Source: Phlebopus portentosus (taxonomy: Eukaryota > Basidiomycota > Agaricomycetes > Boletales > Boletinellaceae). Taken from it: a DNA stretch of 64,000 nt. Shown here piece after piece: positions 1 through 12,645 of this stretch (position 1 is its first letter; every line of letters starts with the position of its first letter). The position numbers and the translations under genes were made by a program. Location: contig JAYXKI010000003.1 of NCBI GenBank assembly GCA_037892935.1, forward strand, positions 1,612,001 through 1,676,000, written 5' to 3'. The notes beneath the pieces were generated by a model. The model was not told where the DNA came from and made no database searches. It saw only the letters and a program-made list of their open reading frames with translations.

Positions 1-2301
1 AATGCCTTCGAGTAAGCCATCCTCTTAATATGCTCGCAGAGACTAATAAGGCTTCAGTATCTTCGTTCCGACATTCACCACTGTGGCCATGGCATTTATT
101 CTCCTGTTCGAAGGTGACTTCAGGTCTCTTTTTCCCTTACGTGCAACTAACTCTGCTCGAAAGTTTTGATCTGCTTCAAGATTTATCAGAATGCGTACAT
201 CCGAGCTGGACTGGACCGATCAGGCTTCAGATTATTTCTGCTCCGTCTGGCAGGTTTTACGATCTACGCGGTCATCACGTTGATGTAGGCTAATTCTTTG
301 TTTCTGATTAGCTCGCGCTTAGATTTGCTTTTCAGAGTATCGGCCCTTTTGCTCGCTAATAGTCGAGATCTTGCTCCTTATATCTTACAAGCAACACGTA
401 GGTCATTTTGAGATGTTGTCACATTCTTCCGCTCATCTGTCTAACTAGTTCCTCTCGCGGTCTTCTTTTTCATTGGCACGCAAAAGGTACCTCCTTTAGA
501 AAACAATAAATCAGATGTTTATTCATTATTTCGCAGGAGGTACTAGCCACATGGCGATACTGGTTCTCAGCCTGTTTTGGCGGCGCCTATCCGTACGACG
601 TAAGTTGATCAATTCTATCTCCGAGAGTTGAGCCTGATGTCCGTTTTTCATTATCAGGGTCCCATTCATCGCAGATCCAGATCTGCAGCTAATTTGATGC
701 AAGACGACCGCCTCCCCACACCTTCTTTTGCTACTCCAGAATTTGTTCATTTGAATGAAGTAGGGACAGATAAACCGACTGGAGCAGAGTAAGTATCCGT
801 ATGCTCGTCCATATTTTTGTTGTTCATGAGAACCTTGAACTCGTAATATCAGAATTTTCAAGTCATCTGTTCCAGCTCATGTACCAAAGAGACCTCCTGC
901 AAGACCCTTGGATACTATGCCGTCCTTCTTTCCCAAACCACTACCTTCAGAACCAGTTCAAACCGAACCTCAACGAAGTAACTTCGACTTATCTCGACAG
1001 CCTCAACAAGTCCAACAACAGGCGAAGCCTACTCATCGGCCTCTTCCTCCGGAGCCTGTCAGACCATACGACGTTCAGTTTCCGGGGGAGCAGTCTCATA
1101 TTCAGAACAACGTTGGTAATGCGCATCTTGCCCAGCATTTATTTGGACAGCCGATACCAGGGTTTGAAGCAGACCCCGCAAGTATAATAGCAACGCAGAA
1201 GCAAACAATATCTCGTTTGCTCGAAGAGACGGGGTACATGAACAGAGCTCTGGATAGACTGAAGAATATCGAACAAAGTAAGAGGCACTTTTGTAAATCA
1301 CATATTTTGTAGACTGAAGCGCGGCCAGAATTCCACAAAGCTCAGAATGCTCTGACGACAGAGAGGCGAACTGCATCCCAGCTTCGTACTTACGTCAACC
1401 AGTTGGAATTTGACCGGGCTACCCAGCAGAGCATAGTGAATGAAACGATCGTTCAGAGTAAAGAATTGGAGGATCGCTGTAAGCTGCTAGTGAGTTGAAA
1501 ATTTCCAGTACTAGGCTCTAGATCCTCATCATTGTTTAGGAAGAGAAGGCTGACAAGCTCGACAAACTTTGTAAGAGCTTGGATAGCGCGCTGAATGACA
1601 GCGTGGACAAGGAGATGCGCTGGATGAAGAAGTACGATGCATTGAAAGCGGAGCATAATGCCCTTCTAGAAGACAGAGAAAGCCTCGCAAATGACCTTCA
1701 AATATTCATGGATTATTTCGTATCTCGTGACTCGCCGCTTGAATGGGATGGCCCTAAGGGTGCGGGTCCAGGTGTTCGCTCATCACCACAGAATGCCTTC
1801 CCGGAGGAGATGCGGGAAAAGATTCGACAGAGAGCGAGCACGCCTATATCTCGTCCCTTCTCTAGGTCGGGGACGCGACAAACGAAGCGACAGACTGACG
1901 CTGCTCAGGCCTCCAATGGCAGACCAAATCTAGCATCGAAGTGGTCCACAGATACTGAAGTTACTCTGGCTCAGGCGAAGAGCCAGTCGAGACCGACCGG
2001 CATTACTGTAGAAAGTCTGGATCGATTGCGTCCTCGCATGCTGGAATTGAGTGGGAAAATGGAGCTGAGCGAGAAGATACTTCGCCTAGAGGAACTCGTC
2101 CGGGAGCAGACCGCTATCATTGACGAACTGGAAAGCACAGTCGACGGCGAGCATAGAGTCAAGATGCGACAACGTATCACAGATAGCCTTAGTAACTGGT
2201 CTATTCCGAACTCTATATCATCATCGATGGTTGCCAATTCTTCATCCCTCATATTGGATCGGGACACTACTATTAAAGACAATGGCACTAGACCGGCATA
2301 A
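1..2301 (+). CDS. Putative multi-pass receptor with long coiled-coil tail (5' partial)
   Basis: The gene runs in from the left edge, so its start is missing. Splicing gives two hydrophobic segments near the left edge (around 215-290, and 345-490 across two introns). The second ends in a GTQKEVL-type stretch followed by WRYWF, which looks like the last helix and juxtamembrane segment of a seven-helix receptor. A Pro/Gln-rich cytoplasmic tail follows, and then a coiled coil (about 1200-1720, and again around 2060-2140). Introns I read are 286-339, 401-449, 497-537, about 601-657, 791-850, 1280-1316 and 1492-1539. The stop is TAA at 2299-2301. Receptor identity is inferred only from helix layout. 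I recognise no family signature in the tail, and the GPCR reading is weak. Confidence 0.45.
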
Positions 2302-2650
2302 CTGTACGTTTTTCTCCTATCTATAGCTAGTCATGACGGATTATTTGTATTCGTTCATTCATGATTCTTTACCGTATACCATTGATGGTCTCTGCCATAC
2401 TTCTTAGTTCGTTCTTGCAAAAGCCTCACTAAGTACAAGATGCATTCGCATCTTTTGCCTGTATAATATTTGAATTTTGTATGAACGCTGTACTTACCAT
2501 CTCCATTTCGCACTTCATGAGGTACGAATACACCAAAGTCTTGGATACATCCGCAGCATCTTCGTCATATTTGACCCGATCAACGATCATGTCTCGCCTC
2601 GCGACAAGCCATTCCTAACTTACCTATAACTCTCACTCAGCTTCTGCGTC
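2302..2650. other. Intergenic, 3' end of receptor gene and promoter of TVP38-like gene
   Basis: This stretch lies between two genes in the same orientation. I see no open frame with coding character, no repeat and no clear TATA box. Confidence 0.5.
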
Positions 2651-3910
2651 ATGCATCCAGCAGAAAATGCTTCAAAATTATCCAGATTGTATCGTGGCAC
2701 AGCATACTACATCAAGCGAGGATGGGTAAATTACAAAGCCCTCCCGCTTCTCGCAAAGGTTCTGTTATTATACCGTATACTTGAAGATGACAGACCTGAT
2801 TATGACGTATCTTCAAGGCGGTTATTTGGGCTATCATCCTCTTTGACATCGCCCTGCTCGTGCTGTTGATAATTATAGGGCCCAGTACTGTTACACAGAA
2901 GTTCTATGACCTTGGTCAATTGCTTGCTCGACATCGGTTCGGTTGGGTCGTCCTGGTTGTCATGATGCGTTCGTTATTCACTCTCAATATGAAATGAATC
3001 CTGAATGAGCGTTGGTGCAGTTATTATCTCATTTCCACCGCTCACATTCTATTGGACTGTCGTCTCACTGTGCGGTTTCACGTATGGTCTCGGAAAGGGG
3101 CTCCTTCTTGCGGCGCCAGCAGCAATAATAGGCTCGACCGTAGTCTTCATCGTATTGCGACTTTCATTCAGGAGTACCTTAAGAAGTTGGACTGAGAAGA
3201 ATGAGAAGTGGCAGGCTCTGGAATCTGTCATGGTGAGGATATTATTGAAAGTTGTGAATGTGCAACTGATGACTACTCGGTATAGAAGAAGAAGGGGCTT
3301 CCCCTTATCATCCTTATTCGCGTCTCACCGTTCCCTCCTTGGTCATACTCAAATGCTTGCTTTGCTGTGAGCACTCACGCATCGTCTCTGAGTATCCATT
3401 CATTGACTAGCCCCAATCCTTGCTACCCAGTCGGTTGAAGCCGTTTCGCTATGGCAATTCCTCGTCGCGAATATATTCTTATTACCCAAGATATTCCTTG
3501 TTGTATTCTCTGGATCCAGGGTAGCGAAGCTCGCGGATGGAGAGCAGCGAAGTAAGATGGATACCGGTAAGCAATATGCACCGTTGTGCATGAAACGTAC
3601 ACTCAATCCGTTGCCGCAAGCTGCTATGGTGCTGAATATCGTTCTGATCGTGGTCAGCATAGGCCTAGGGATACTTGCAGGCGTGTACGTAGATATTCTT
3701 ATGTTCTACATGCTGAGCTTGATACTCACTTATGGTTATAGTATTACGTATGGGCTGCTTCAGAAACAAATCCAGAAACTACGCGAGAGTCCAGATCTGG
3801 ATGATGAACTTGCGGCCGATGCGCTGGAAGCAGCAGAGGAAGGCGCTCCGCTTTTACAAAACGTCTCCTCCGAATCAGTTGACACCATCAGGCAGAACTC
3901 ATACGAATGA
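2651..3910 (+). CDS. TVP38: TVP38/DedA-family (SNARE-associated) Golgi membrane protein
   Basis: Six exons (2651-2758, 2818-2968, 3021 on, then short exons to 3910) give a multi-pass protein. The order of parts is: a short basic N-terminus, a transmembrane helix (AIILFDIALLVLLIIIG), the family core with SFPPLTFYW and CGFTYGLGKG, a second conserved block (LPLIILIRVSPFPPWSYSNA) shared by TVP38, VMP1 and TMEM41, two more helices, and an acidic C-terminal tail. The SxxPPxxxYW and RxSPxPPW blocks place it in the SNARE-associated/DedA family. These proteins sit in Golgi or ER membranes, and some members are lipid scramblases. The tail is read in the frame ending NSYE. The start is the first ATG ahead of the first helix. 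Confidence 0.85.
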
Positions 3911-4092
3911 AGTGATCTTTGTTATTAGTCATTCCTATGCAGAACTGTCAGACAGATTCTTTGTAATGCGTTGTATCATACAAGATATACAGTATTATCC
4001 TCTAGATAATAAACGTGCAAAGCGGCAGATAAATGGTATGTCTGGGGTATGACTTCAGTTCGGTATGGGGTTGCATACTATGTGGTCCTATA

Positions 4093-5399
4093 TCAGTAGT
4101 AGTGTAAGAATAACAGAGCGAGACTGGCGCCGATGAGGAAGACGAGAATGTAAAGCCTGCTATCTTTTGCTCGTCGCTTAGCCTCTTTCAATTGCACATT
4201 GCCCTTCTCCATGCTGGCTGTCGTACTGACGGCATCCTCGTATAATTGATCTGTGATTTCCGACTGCTTCGTAAGGTGTGCGACCAGTTCGGTCTGAAGA
4301 GCGCTTATGTCCATGAGACGCGCTTCGGCTTGTTGGACGGAAGCAAGTGTGTCCTGCACGGAACGGAGAATATTTGCGTTTTCCGATTCAAACTGCTGAA
4401 TCTGGGAAGCTGAGAGCTCTAAGTCGTCTTCGTCGTCGTCAAAGTCGTCGTCCAACGACTGGACCGCCGAAGATGAGTCTGGCCTAGGTGAGGTAGAAGA
4501 CAGAGAGGGAGAGGGAAGGCCGATTGAAGACGCAATATTTGAGGCAGCATCTCCGAGCCAACTTCGCGTACCGCCTGAACCAGCGAGGGACACGGGCTCA
4601 GGGACAGGTAGCAAGTCTCCCAAGCCCATGCTCACAGCCTCTCGTGCTGCACTCGACCCTAGCGTCTGCGTCCGTTCCATTTGTCGTTTGATTCGCTCTT
4701 CTTGCATCTCTTTTTGTGTCTGGCCGACTTGTGCAAGACGCCGATTGAGATAATACGTTACACTGGAGTTGTGTGCTGCTCGATTCGCTGCAGCTATGGA
4801 AGATGAATCCTGTTTCAGACGAGCTGGAAGTAATCGTGTAAGGAGATTCGTATTCGACGATGCAAGTTCTGCACGTTCTGCAGTGCACATTTCAGAACTC
4901 TCTGCACAAGATAAATAACTAGGACACGTACTTTTGTCTAATGCTTCCAATTCTTTCACACGATCTGCGCACTTTGATAGAATTATTCGTGCTTGGAGGT
5001 CAATCTGGTCACGCTCTTCGTTTGTAAGGTAGCGGATGGATGACCATGATTGATCTAATCCGTCGAATTCGAGAGGACGAGCTGGCTGACGGAGGAAAGA
5101 CGAGGAACTCGAATCGACCGCCAAGTACGCTCTTCGGATACTCGAGAGCATCTTGTCGAGACTATTTATATGGTTCAACTACCGGGAGATGGTAAGCCAC
5201 AAATGCACTGTAGAGTAGAGCTTTGCCTCACAATATTGTACGCCTCTCTCAAGTATTCCTTGTTCAACAGTGCTTGAGTGTCATCTGTCTCATCGTGGCT
5301 TCGTCTAGCAGACTTTCCTATCTTCCTCCTCTTAGCGTCCGGTAAAGATGACTTGGCGACAACTTCGCGAAACTGGGCTGTCCGATCCGTGAAGGCCAT
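4093..5399 (-). CDS. UFE1: Syntaxin-18/Ufe1-type ER t-SNARE
   Basis: Two exons (5399-5232 and 5178-4093), with a 53-bp intron restoring the frame AYNI|LNHINSLDKML, give a 417-residue tail-anchored SNARE. The N-terminus begins with TDRTAQFREVV, typical of the syntaxin-18 N-terminal domain. Long helices follow, then a disordered Ser/Asp-rich linker, a C-terminal SNARE helix starting near LSASQIQQFESENANIL, and a single membrane anchor (LYILVFLIGASLALLFLHYY) ending at the stop. Family members mediate retrograde Golgi-to-ER fusion with Sec20, Use1 and Sec22. It is convergent with the TVP38-like gene, about 180 bp away. Confidence 0.85.
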
Positions 5400-5960
5400 G
5401 ATGAATGTCCAAAGTCTTAGAGTATGAGGAGAAAAGACGCGTCGAGGAGGGATATATCCTTCGTGTACCGTGCTGATGTGTACGGACTCACAGACACGTT
5501 CTGCCTCTTTCCAGTGCCGTTTCGATCGACGGATTTCCTAATGAGGATACTATTATAAAAAGGCTCCAATTTGCTGGCATTAATCTTCTTTCAAAATGAC
5601 CCTAGTGACCTTCGCCGTCCTGAAGCGCTGTGCGCCTCGTTCATCGAACCGGCTCGGTTGAAGGGGTCAGAGTAAAAATTATCTACGTTTGAGGCAAACA
5701 GAAGATCGTTTCTACTTTTGTCTGCTATAGTTATGATAGACATTTTCCTAGTATGTTCGCTTCATATTTACTAGTACTACATAGCATCAGTATTCTTCTT
5801 GTGTAGACTAGTTTTGTAGCAGGAGTCTGAAATGATTTCTAATTGAAAAAAAATACATTCATTCAGGCAGTAAACTGACTCGCACGTGGTGAGATCAGAG
5901 GTGACTCGAATGCCGTCTTCAGTTCAGGAATAGCGACTATAACTTTCTCATTTGCACAAT
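5400..5960. other. Divergent promoter region UFE1 / FRS2
   Basis: About 560 bp separate two divergent gene starts. I see no credible ORF. An AT-rich stretch (5700-5870) contains a short poly-A run, and an ACGCGT lies near 5438, just upstream of the SNARE gene. No clear TATA box is visible. Confidence 0.5.
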
Positions 5961-7957
<1,997 letters not shown>

Positions 7958-8031
7958 ACTTGGCAGGTCTAGATGAACCAAGTAATCATAGAAATTGTAA
8001 CGAATACGAGATGATTTGCAAGATTGGTTTG

Positions 8032-9138
8032 TTATAATTTCCAAACTTGGAATGTCCCGTCGTTCAGAGATCCGAGAGCACCACCGAGTGGGCCCTGTGA
8101 TTCATTCTGTCCTTTAGGACCAGCAAGTGCGTTGATCATCCTGAACGACGGCATTAGCAACAAGTCCGAACAGTTGCTTGAAACTTACGGATCGGGTCCG
8201 CAGACAAGGACAATGGTCCTCCCGCCCGTATTTCGTAATGTAGATTTTAAAACATCTTTGTTGATTCTCCCGATAATCAGTTCATCCTTCTCAAGCTCGC
8301 CGTCTCGACTATCAACAAATGTGTGCACATGGAGGTTCTGAGGATTCTTGTTCTTCCATGTGGACAGATTGTCAAGAATCACTGGAGGAGGGAGCTCCTC
8401 CGATGAACGATACGAATGCAATAGAGTGAACTTGGTTTTCGGTGTCTTCGTTGGATTGGAAAAAAGTATATGAAGTAGTTGATGGAAGGGAGCGATGCCG
8501 GTTCCTCCAGCAACCTTGAGACCATTCAATACATTTGCCTCAGAGTGAAACAAGACACATACCATAACAACATTATCCCAAGTATCATCTTGCCATGCCC
8601 ACGTTTGTCCGGGCCCACGTATCTCTATTTTCTCTCCGGGAGTCCTCCTGTGAAGCCATCGGCCGACCTCCCCATTCTCATACTTCTTTATCCAGAAGGT
8701 CATCTCTCCGCCTGAAGATATCGCTTCAAGAGGTGTATATGGCCGCTCGACTTGAATATCCGAGTCTTTCACGTATATGGACCAGATAGGCCGAAAAAAG
8801 GCATTGGAAACTCCTGAGATAGAATCCGGAGGAACGGCTAGACGAAGAAGCCTCGTATTTTCGGACGTCTTCTCGGAAGATGTAAGCACAGCTGGTATGA
8901 AGTAGTTCGGTGCAAGAGGTCCAAGGGCTTGCTGCCGCGAATTGTTGCCTTTCCATGCCCAGAAACCCAATGCGGACGTGGTTACAGCTCCGAGGGTATA
9001 CCATTTGCGCTTATTGTTAGAGAGGTTATATCTCTCTCCAGAGTCTGTTTCTCGTATGGATGCACGGCAAGTGTACTTTCCTCTACAGAGCGTAAGTGTC
9101 TGGAGATGGCGGTAGCGTCGTAAAGAAAGAAAAGACAT
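8032..9138 (-). CDS. Mitochondrial cytochrome b5 reductase-like flavoprotein (CYC2-like)
   Basis: Three exons (9138-8563, 8514-8189, 8140-8032) give 336 residues. An Arg-rich N-terminus that could be a mitochondrial presequence is followed by one membrane segment (WYTLGAVTTSALGFWAW). The ferredoxin-reductase fold then shows the flavin-binding RPYTPL, the nucleotide-binding VAGGTGIAPF and the C-terminal CGPDPM motif. The first intron (48 bp) is a multiple of three and contains no stop, so a plain ORF reads through it. Removing it rebuilds DNVVM|VAGGTGIAPF. The second 48-bp intron rebuilds CGPDP|MINALAG. The membrane anchor and presequence resemble yeast Cyc2, which supports haem attachment to cytochrome c. 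A generic NADH-cytochrome b5 reductase is the alternative. The gene ends 74 bp from the convergent FRS2 stop. Confidence 0.8.
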
Positions 9139-9365
9139 TGAAATTGCAAAATCGTAAGCGGCACAGGATCGATATCTGCTGAGAACGTGTTGATCATGTG
9201 CTCCGCCTCCTTCCTAATTTAGGTATGGGATGCGCGCCGCGACTCGCCAGCCCTGCATGCATGCCACTCTTTCCTGCTTCCTCACAGCACAACCACATAA
9301 CACACCTGCTGTGAGGGTTGCTCTACTCTTTCTTGATTAATTCCTTATATTATAACGACTATCTT

Positions 9366-11282
9366 ATGCATTCATTTCATGACATTCACGATTTTGACGA
9401 TGCAGGCAGGACCTCACATTTCGACAACAGCAACACCTTCAACGCTCCTTCAAATAGAGCAGCTGCTCTTCTGCTCCCATTAGAACTCAAGTACAATTCT
9501 ATTCTATCCCTATCATCATCTTCCGTAGATCCTTCCGTGCTTCGTGCAGCTCCTCATTTGGATGATGTTGGCCAATTTTCTGCTTTTTTACCAGTCGCTC
9601 GTATACCTCTGATCCTGGCGGATACTGGGAGGCAACTGGGTGGCTCATCTGACTTTCAAATCAACGCCGCTCTCCCACTCGACCCCCTAGGGCGGATAAA
9701 TGACGCTCACTCCCGTAAAGTGAATGGCCTGGGACTCCATTTAAGCGAAGATATGAACGACTTTAAGCCAAGGGCCGCGATGCAACGTCCAGGCCGGTCA
9801 CGAACGTTGTCATCAGACGGCTTATTCGGTGACTTTCCGGACTTCTCCTCGGAGTGTTTTGCGGCACAGAGTCTCTTTGAGGATGATTATGGGAGTCTGA
9901 GGTCTGCGAGCAGTGGTCTAGAACAGAGCGATATTCTTGCTGACGAAAAGCTGATCATCGCCGCAGACTCTCGCATCTCACCGTCGACGTCTCACTCTCT
10001 TGGTGGCTTTGATTATTCGTTGGCTGCTTCTTCCAGCTCACAACGACTGCTTGGTGCCTCGAATTCGTCAAAAGATTCCTCGGACTTCACTGGTCTTGTG
10101 GCTGACATTAACATGTTCGACAAAGAAGACAACGGTAATATCTGCGTCCGACCTCGAGACCTGATGGAGGACAAGGAAGGAGACACAGCGGAAGAACCAA
10201 CTTCGCCAATGAGCATTAAGGTCGAGGATACTCTAGATGACCCAATGCTACTTCCTAGTAATCCCGCGACACCCAAATATCTCAATGTACCTCAACCGGA
10301 CTGGCCCCAAATACCTACTGAACATCTTCCATTCATAATTGAACAATATCTTGCACAATTTGCTCCCAGTACGGAAGTTGCGACCACTTTTATGCCTGGC
10401 GCTCAACCGAAGGAAACTCCTGGACACCCTTACACACCTATCACTGCCGAGATATTGGAAGCTGTGGAAGAGCCGCGCCCGGTTTCAGAGCCGGTAAAGC
10501 AGAGGAAAGGGCTGGCCGACAAAACGAACGGTCCAAGAACAAATGCTGCCTCTCGAACCGGAGCGAATATTATGGTTATGCACGAATCTCTCATCCCGCA
10601 GGACGTAGCTTTGGAGAAGGCTCACGAGGGCGTCCCTACTGTCACTGTCGTACAGAAGACTAGATATTTCCTGATGGTGCATCCCGGAGAGAGACTCCCC
10701 GAAGAATTACTTTTCAGTTTTGCGGGACGCCTGAATCCTTCAGGCCAGCAAATACCGGGCTATAGGTGCTATGTAGAGGGATGTACGAAGACAACAAAGC
10801 GTAAAGACCACATGGCTGATCATGTACGGACACATCTAGGAGAAAAGCCGTTTCAGTGCAGTGTCTGGTGCGTAACATAGTGGAGAACGTCAATAAAGCG
10901 ACTGATCCCACATTTTAATAGCGGAATGGGTTTCATTCGCAACAACGACTGTCAAAGACACGAGAACAATCATCGCCCCGATAAGAAATTTGTCTGTCCT
11001 TGGTGAGTACAATCATGAATCCTAACAAGTATCAAGAGCTGATCTTTCGCTTACAGCAAAGCAGCCTTCTCGCGCAGGGATCTATTCGTAAGGCACCAAA
11101 AGACAGTCTGTACAATGGGTCAAGGGGTAGAAATATCTGGATGCATACGTCGTCCCCGGAAATGTGGAAAAGATTCCAGTACGACTTTCAAGGGTACAAG
11201 ACAGGGTACACCAGATGGAGATGATGCGAACGACCCTGATTATATTCCCAGAAATATTACTTGGGCGGCTGTCCATCCTTGA
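9366..11282 (+). CDS. C2H2 zinc-finger transcription factor
   Basis: Three exons (9366-10867, 10922-11002, 11057-11282) give 602 residues. I chose the ATG at 9366 because the upstream frame lacks an ATG. The first 450 residues are disordered and Ser/Asp-rich, as in activation regions. Three zinc fingers span about residues 477-555. Finger 1 is CYVEGC...HMADHVRTH, joined by the linker LGEKP to finger 2 (CSVC...CQRHENNH). Finger 3 is atypical: CPC then RHQKTVC, so its cysteine pair is one residue apart and its last ligand is Cys. Both introns fall inside the finger region and restore C-x2-C spacing. The target is unknown. It is divergent from the CYC2-like gene with 227 bp between starts. Confidence 0.85.
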
Positions 11283-11562
11283 AAATTTACTTGCTATATC
11301 ACTATCAAGGGATCTATTGTAGTGCTATATTTTCTTTTCTGTTCTAGCAACTGTATCAATACGATACATTTAAGTAGAGTGGGTCTTACCATGAATACAT
11401 GCGACCAGCTGATTGCATGAAAGCTTTCGGAATTCAGAAGTTCGAACTCTGAAAGGTCTGGACACGAATGATTAGGGCCGGTATTTCTACCTTGCAACTT
11501 TGACGCGCTGACACTGGTCTTAACTCTTACTGCGAACACTAACTACTCCCTTCGTGAAAGAC

Positions 11563-12529
11563 ATGTCCTCAAGAGGTCGTTCACCGTCGCCGCGTCCTCT
11601 CGGTGACCGAGATGCGGACGTTGACATGGATCGCTCTCCGACCCAGGACAAGCCCCATGCGAAAGTCGTCATCGTTACCAACTTGAGTCGCAATGTTGTT
11701 GAGTCGCACTTGCGCAGCATTTTTGGATTCTACGGCGACATCTCAAAAATTGATCTACCTTTGTTTGGAAAATGTACGAGTCATCAGTCTTGAGTCTAAT
11801 ATTTGGTTCTGATTCATCTTCTTATACTGATTGTCTGTTTCAGCTGGTCAGAATCGAGGCAAAGCTGCACTTGAGTTCACCACGTCAGCTGCTGCACACA
11901 AGGCAGCTTCTCACATGGACGGAGGGCAACTTGACGGAGCTGTTCTGAAAGTTGATCTGTCAGATCTTCCTATACGCTCGCCATCTCGTTCACCACGGTT
12001 CGGTCGCAATGGACGCGACGTGGTCCGTTCATACTCTCGTTCGCGCTCCTTTTCTCGAGGGCCGGCTGGACGACGACGAGCATTGTATGACAAGGAGCCG
12101 AGGTATGGCGATTCATACCGTGGAAGAGGCTATGGCGTTGGTCGACGTGGACCACCTGCTCGAGACACATACAGACCGTATTCGCGATCTCGGACTCGAT
12201 CACGTTCTCCGTACCGTCGACCACCAGGCAGACTCGGGGCAAGGAGACGCTCTCCGAGTTACGAGCGTGGAGGAACGGGTTATGGTCGCGGAAGGACCAG
12301 GTCGAGGAGCTATTCTATATATTCCAGCCGTTCGCGCAGTCGATCTTACACGCCATCTCGCTCTCGCCCTCGGTCCAGGACTCGTTCTCGTTCTCGGTCG
12401 TACTCCTCTTATTCTAGGTACACACGTAGCAGTAGGAGCTATTCACGTAGCAGGGGAAGGAGGAGCCATAGCCGGGATGACATCAGGGACAGCAGGTCAA
12501 GGTCTCCCATGTCTACAAGGGATGATTGA
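11563..12529 (+). CDS. RNPS1: RNPS1-like SR-rich RNA-binding protein
   Basis: Two exons (11563-11773 and 11844-12529) give 298 residues. A short phospho-site-like N-terminus (SSRGRSPSPRP) leads into a single RRM (about residues 35-115): VVIVTNLSRNVVESHL is RNP2, and GKAALEF is a weakly conserved RNP1. The rest is an extended RS domain with dense SRSRS and RSRTRSRS repeats. One RRM followed by a long RS tail, with the VVESHLRSIFGFYG helix, fits RNPS1, a peripheral exon-junction/ASAP factor in splicing and mRNA surveillance. Another SR protein with one RRM is possible. The GC-rich RS repeats create long spurious frames on both strands. The gene is convergent with NPC1, 116 bp away. Confidence 0.8.
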
Positions 12530-12645
12530 TACTATTTCTACCGATTTATTTCTTGCCAATAATGCTCATCATCGTGTGTCTAACAGTCTACTGATTGAGA
12601 TTATTTATATAACAAGACATCTCAGCTCGTATAATAACTGTAGAC

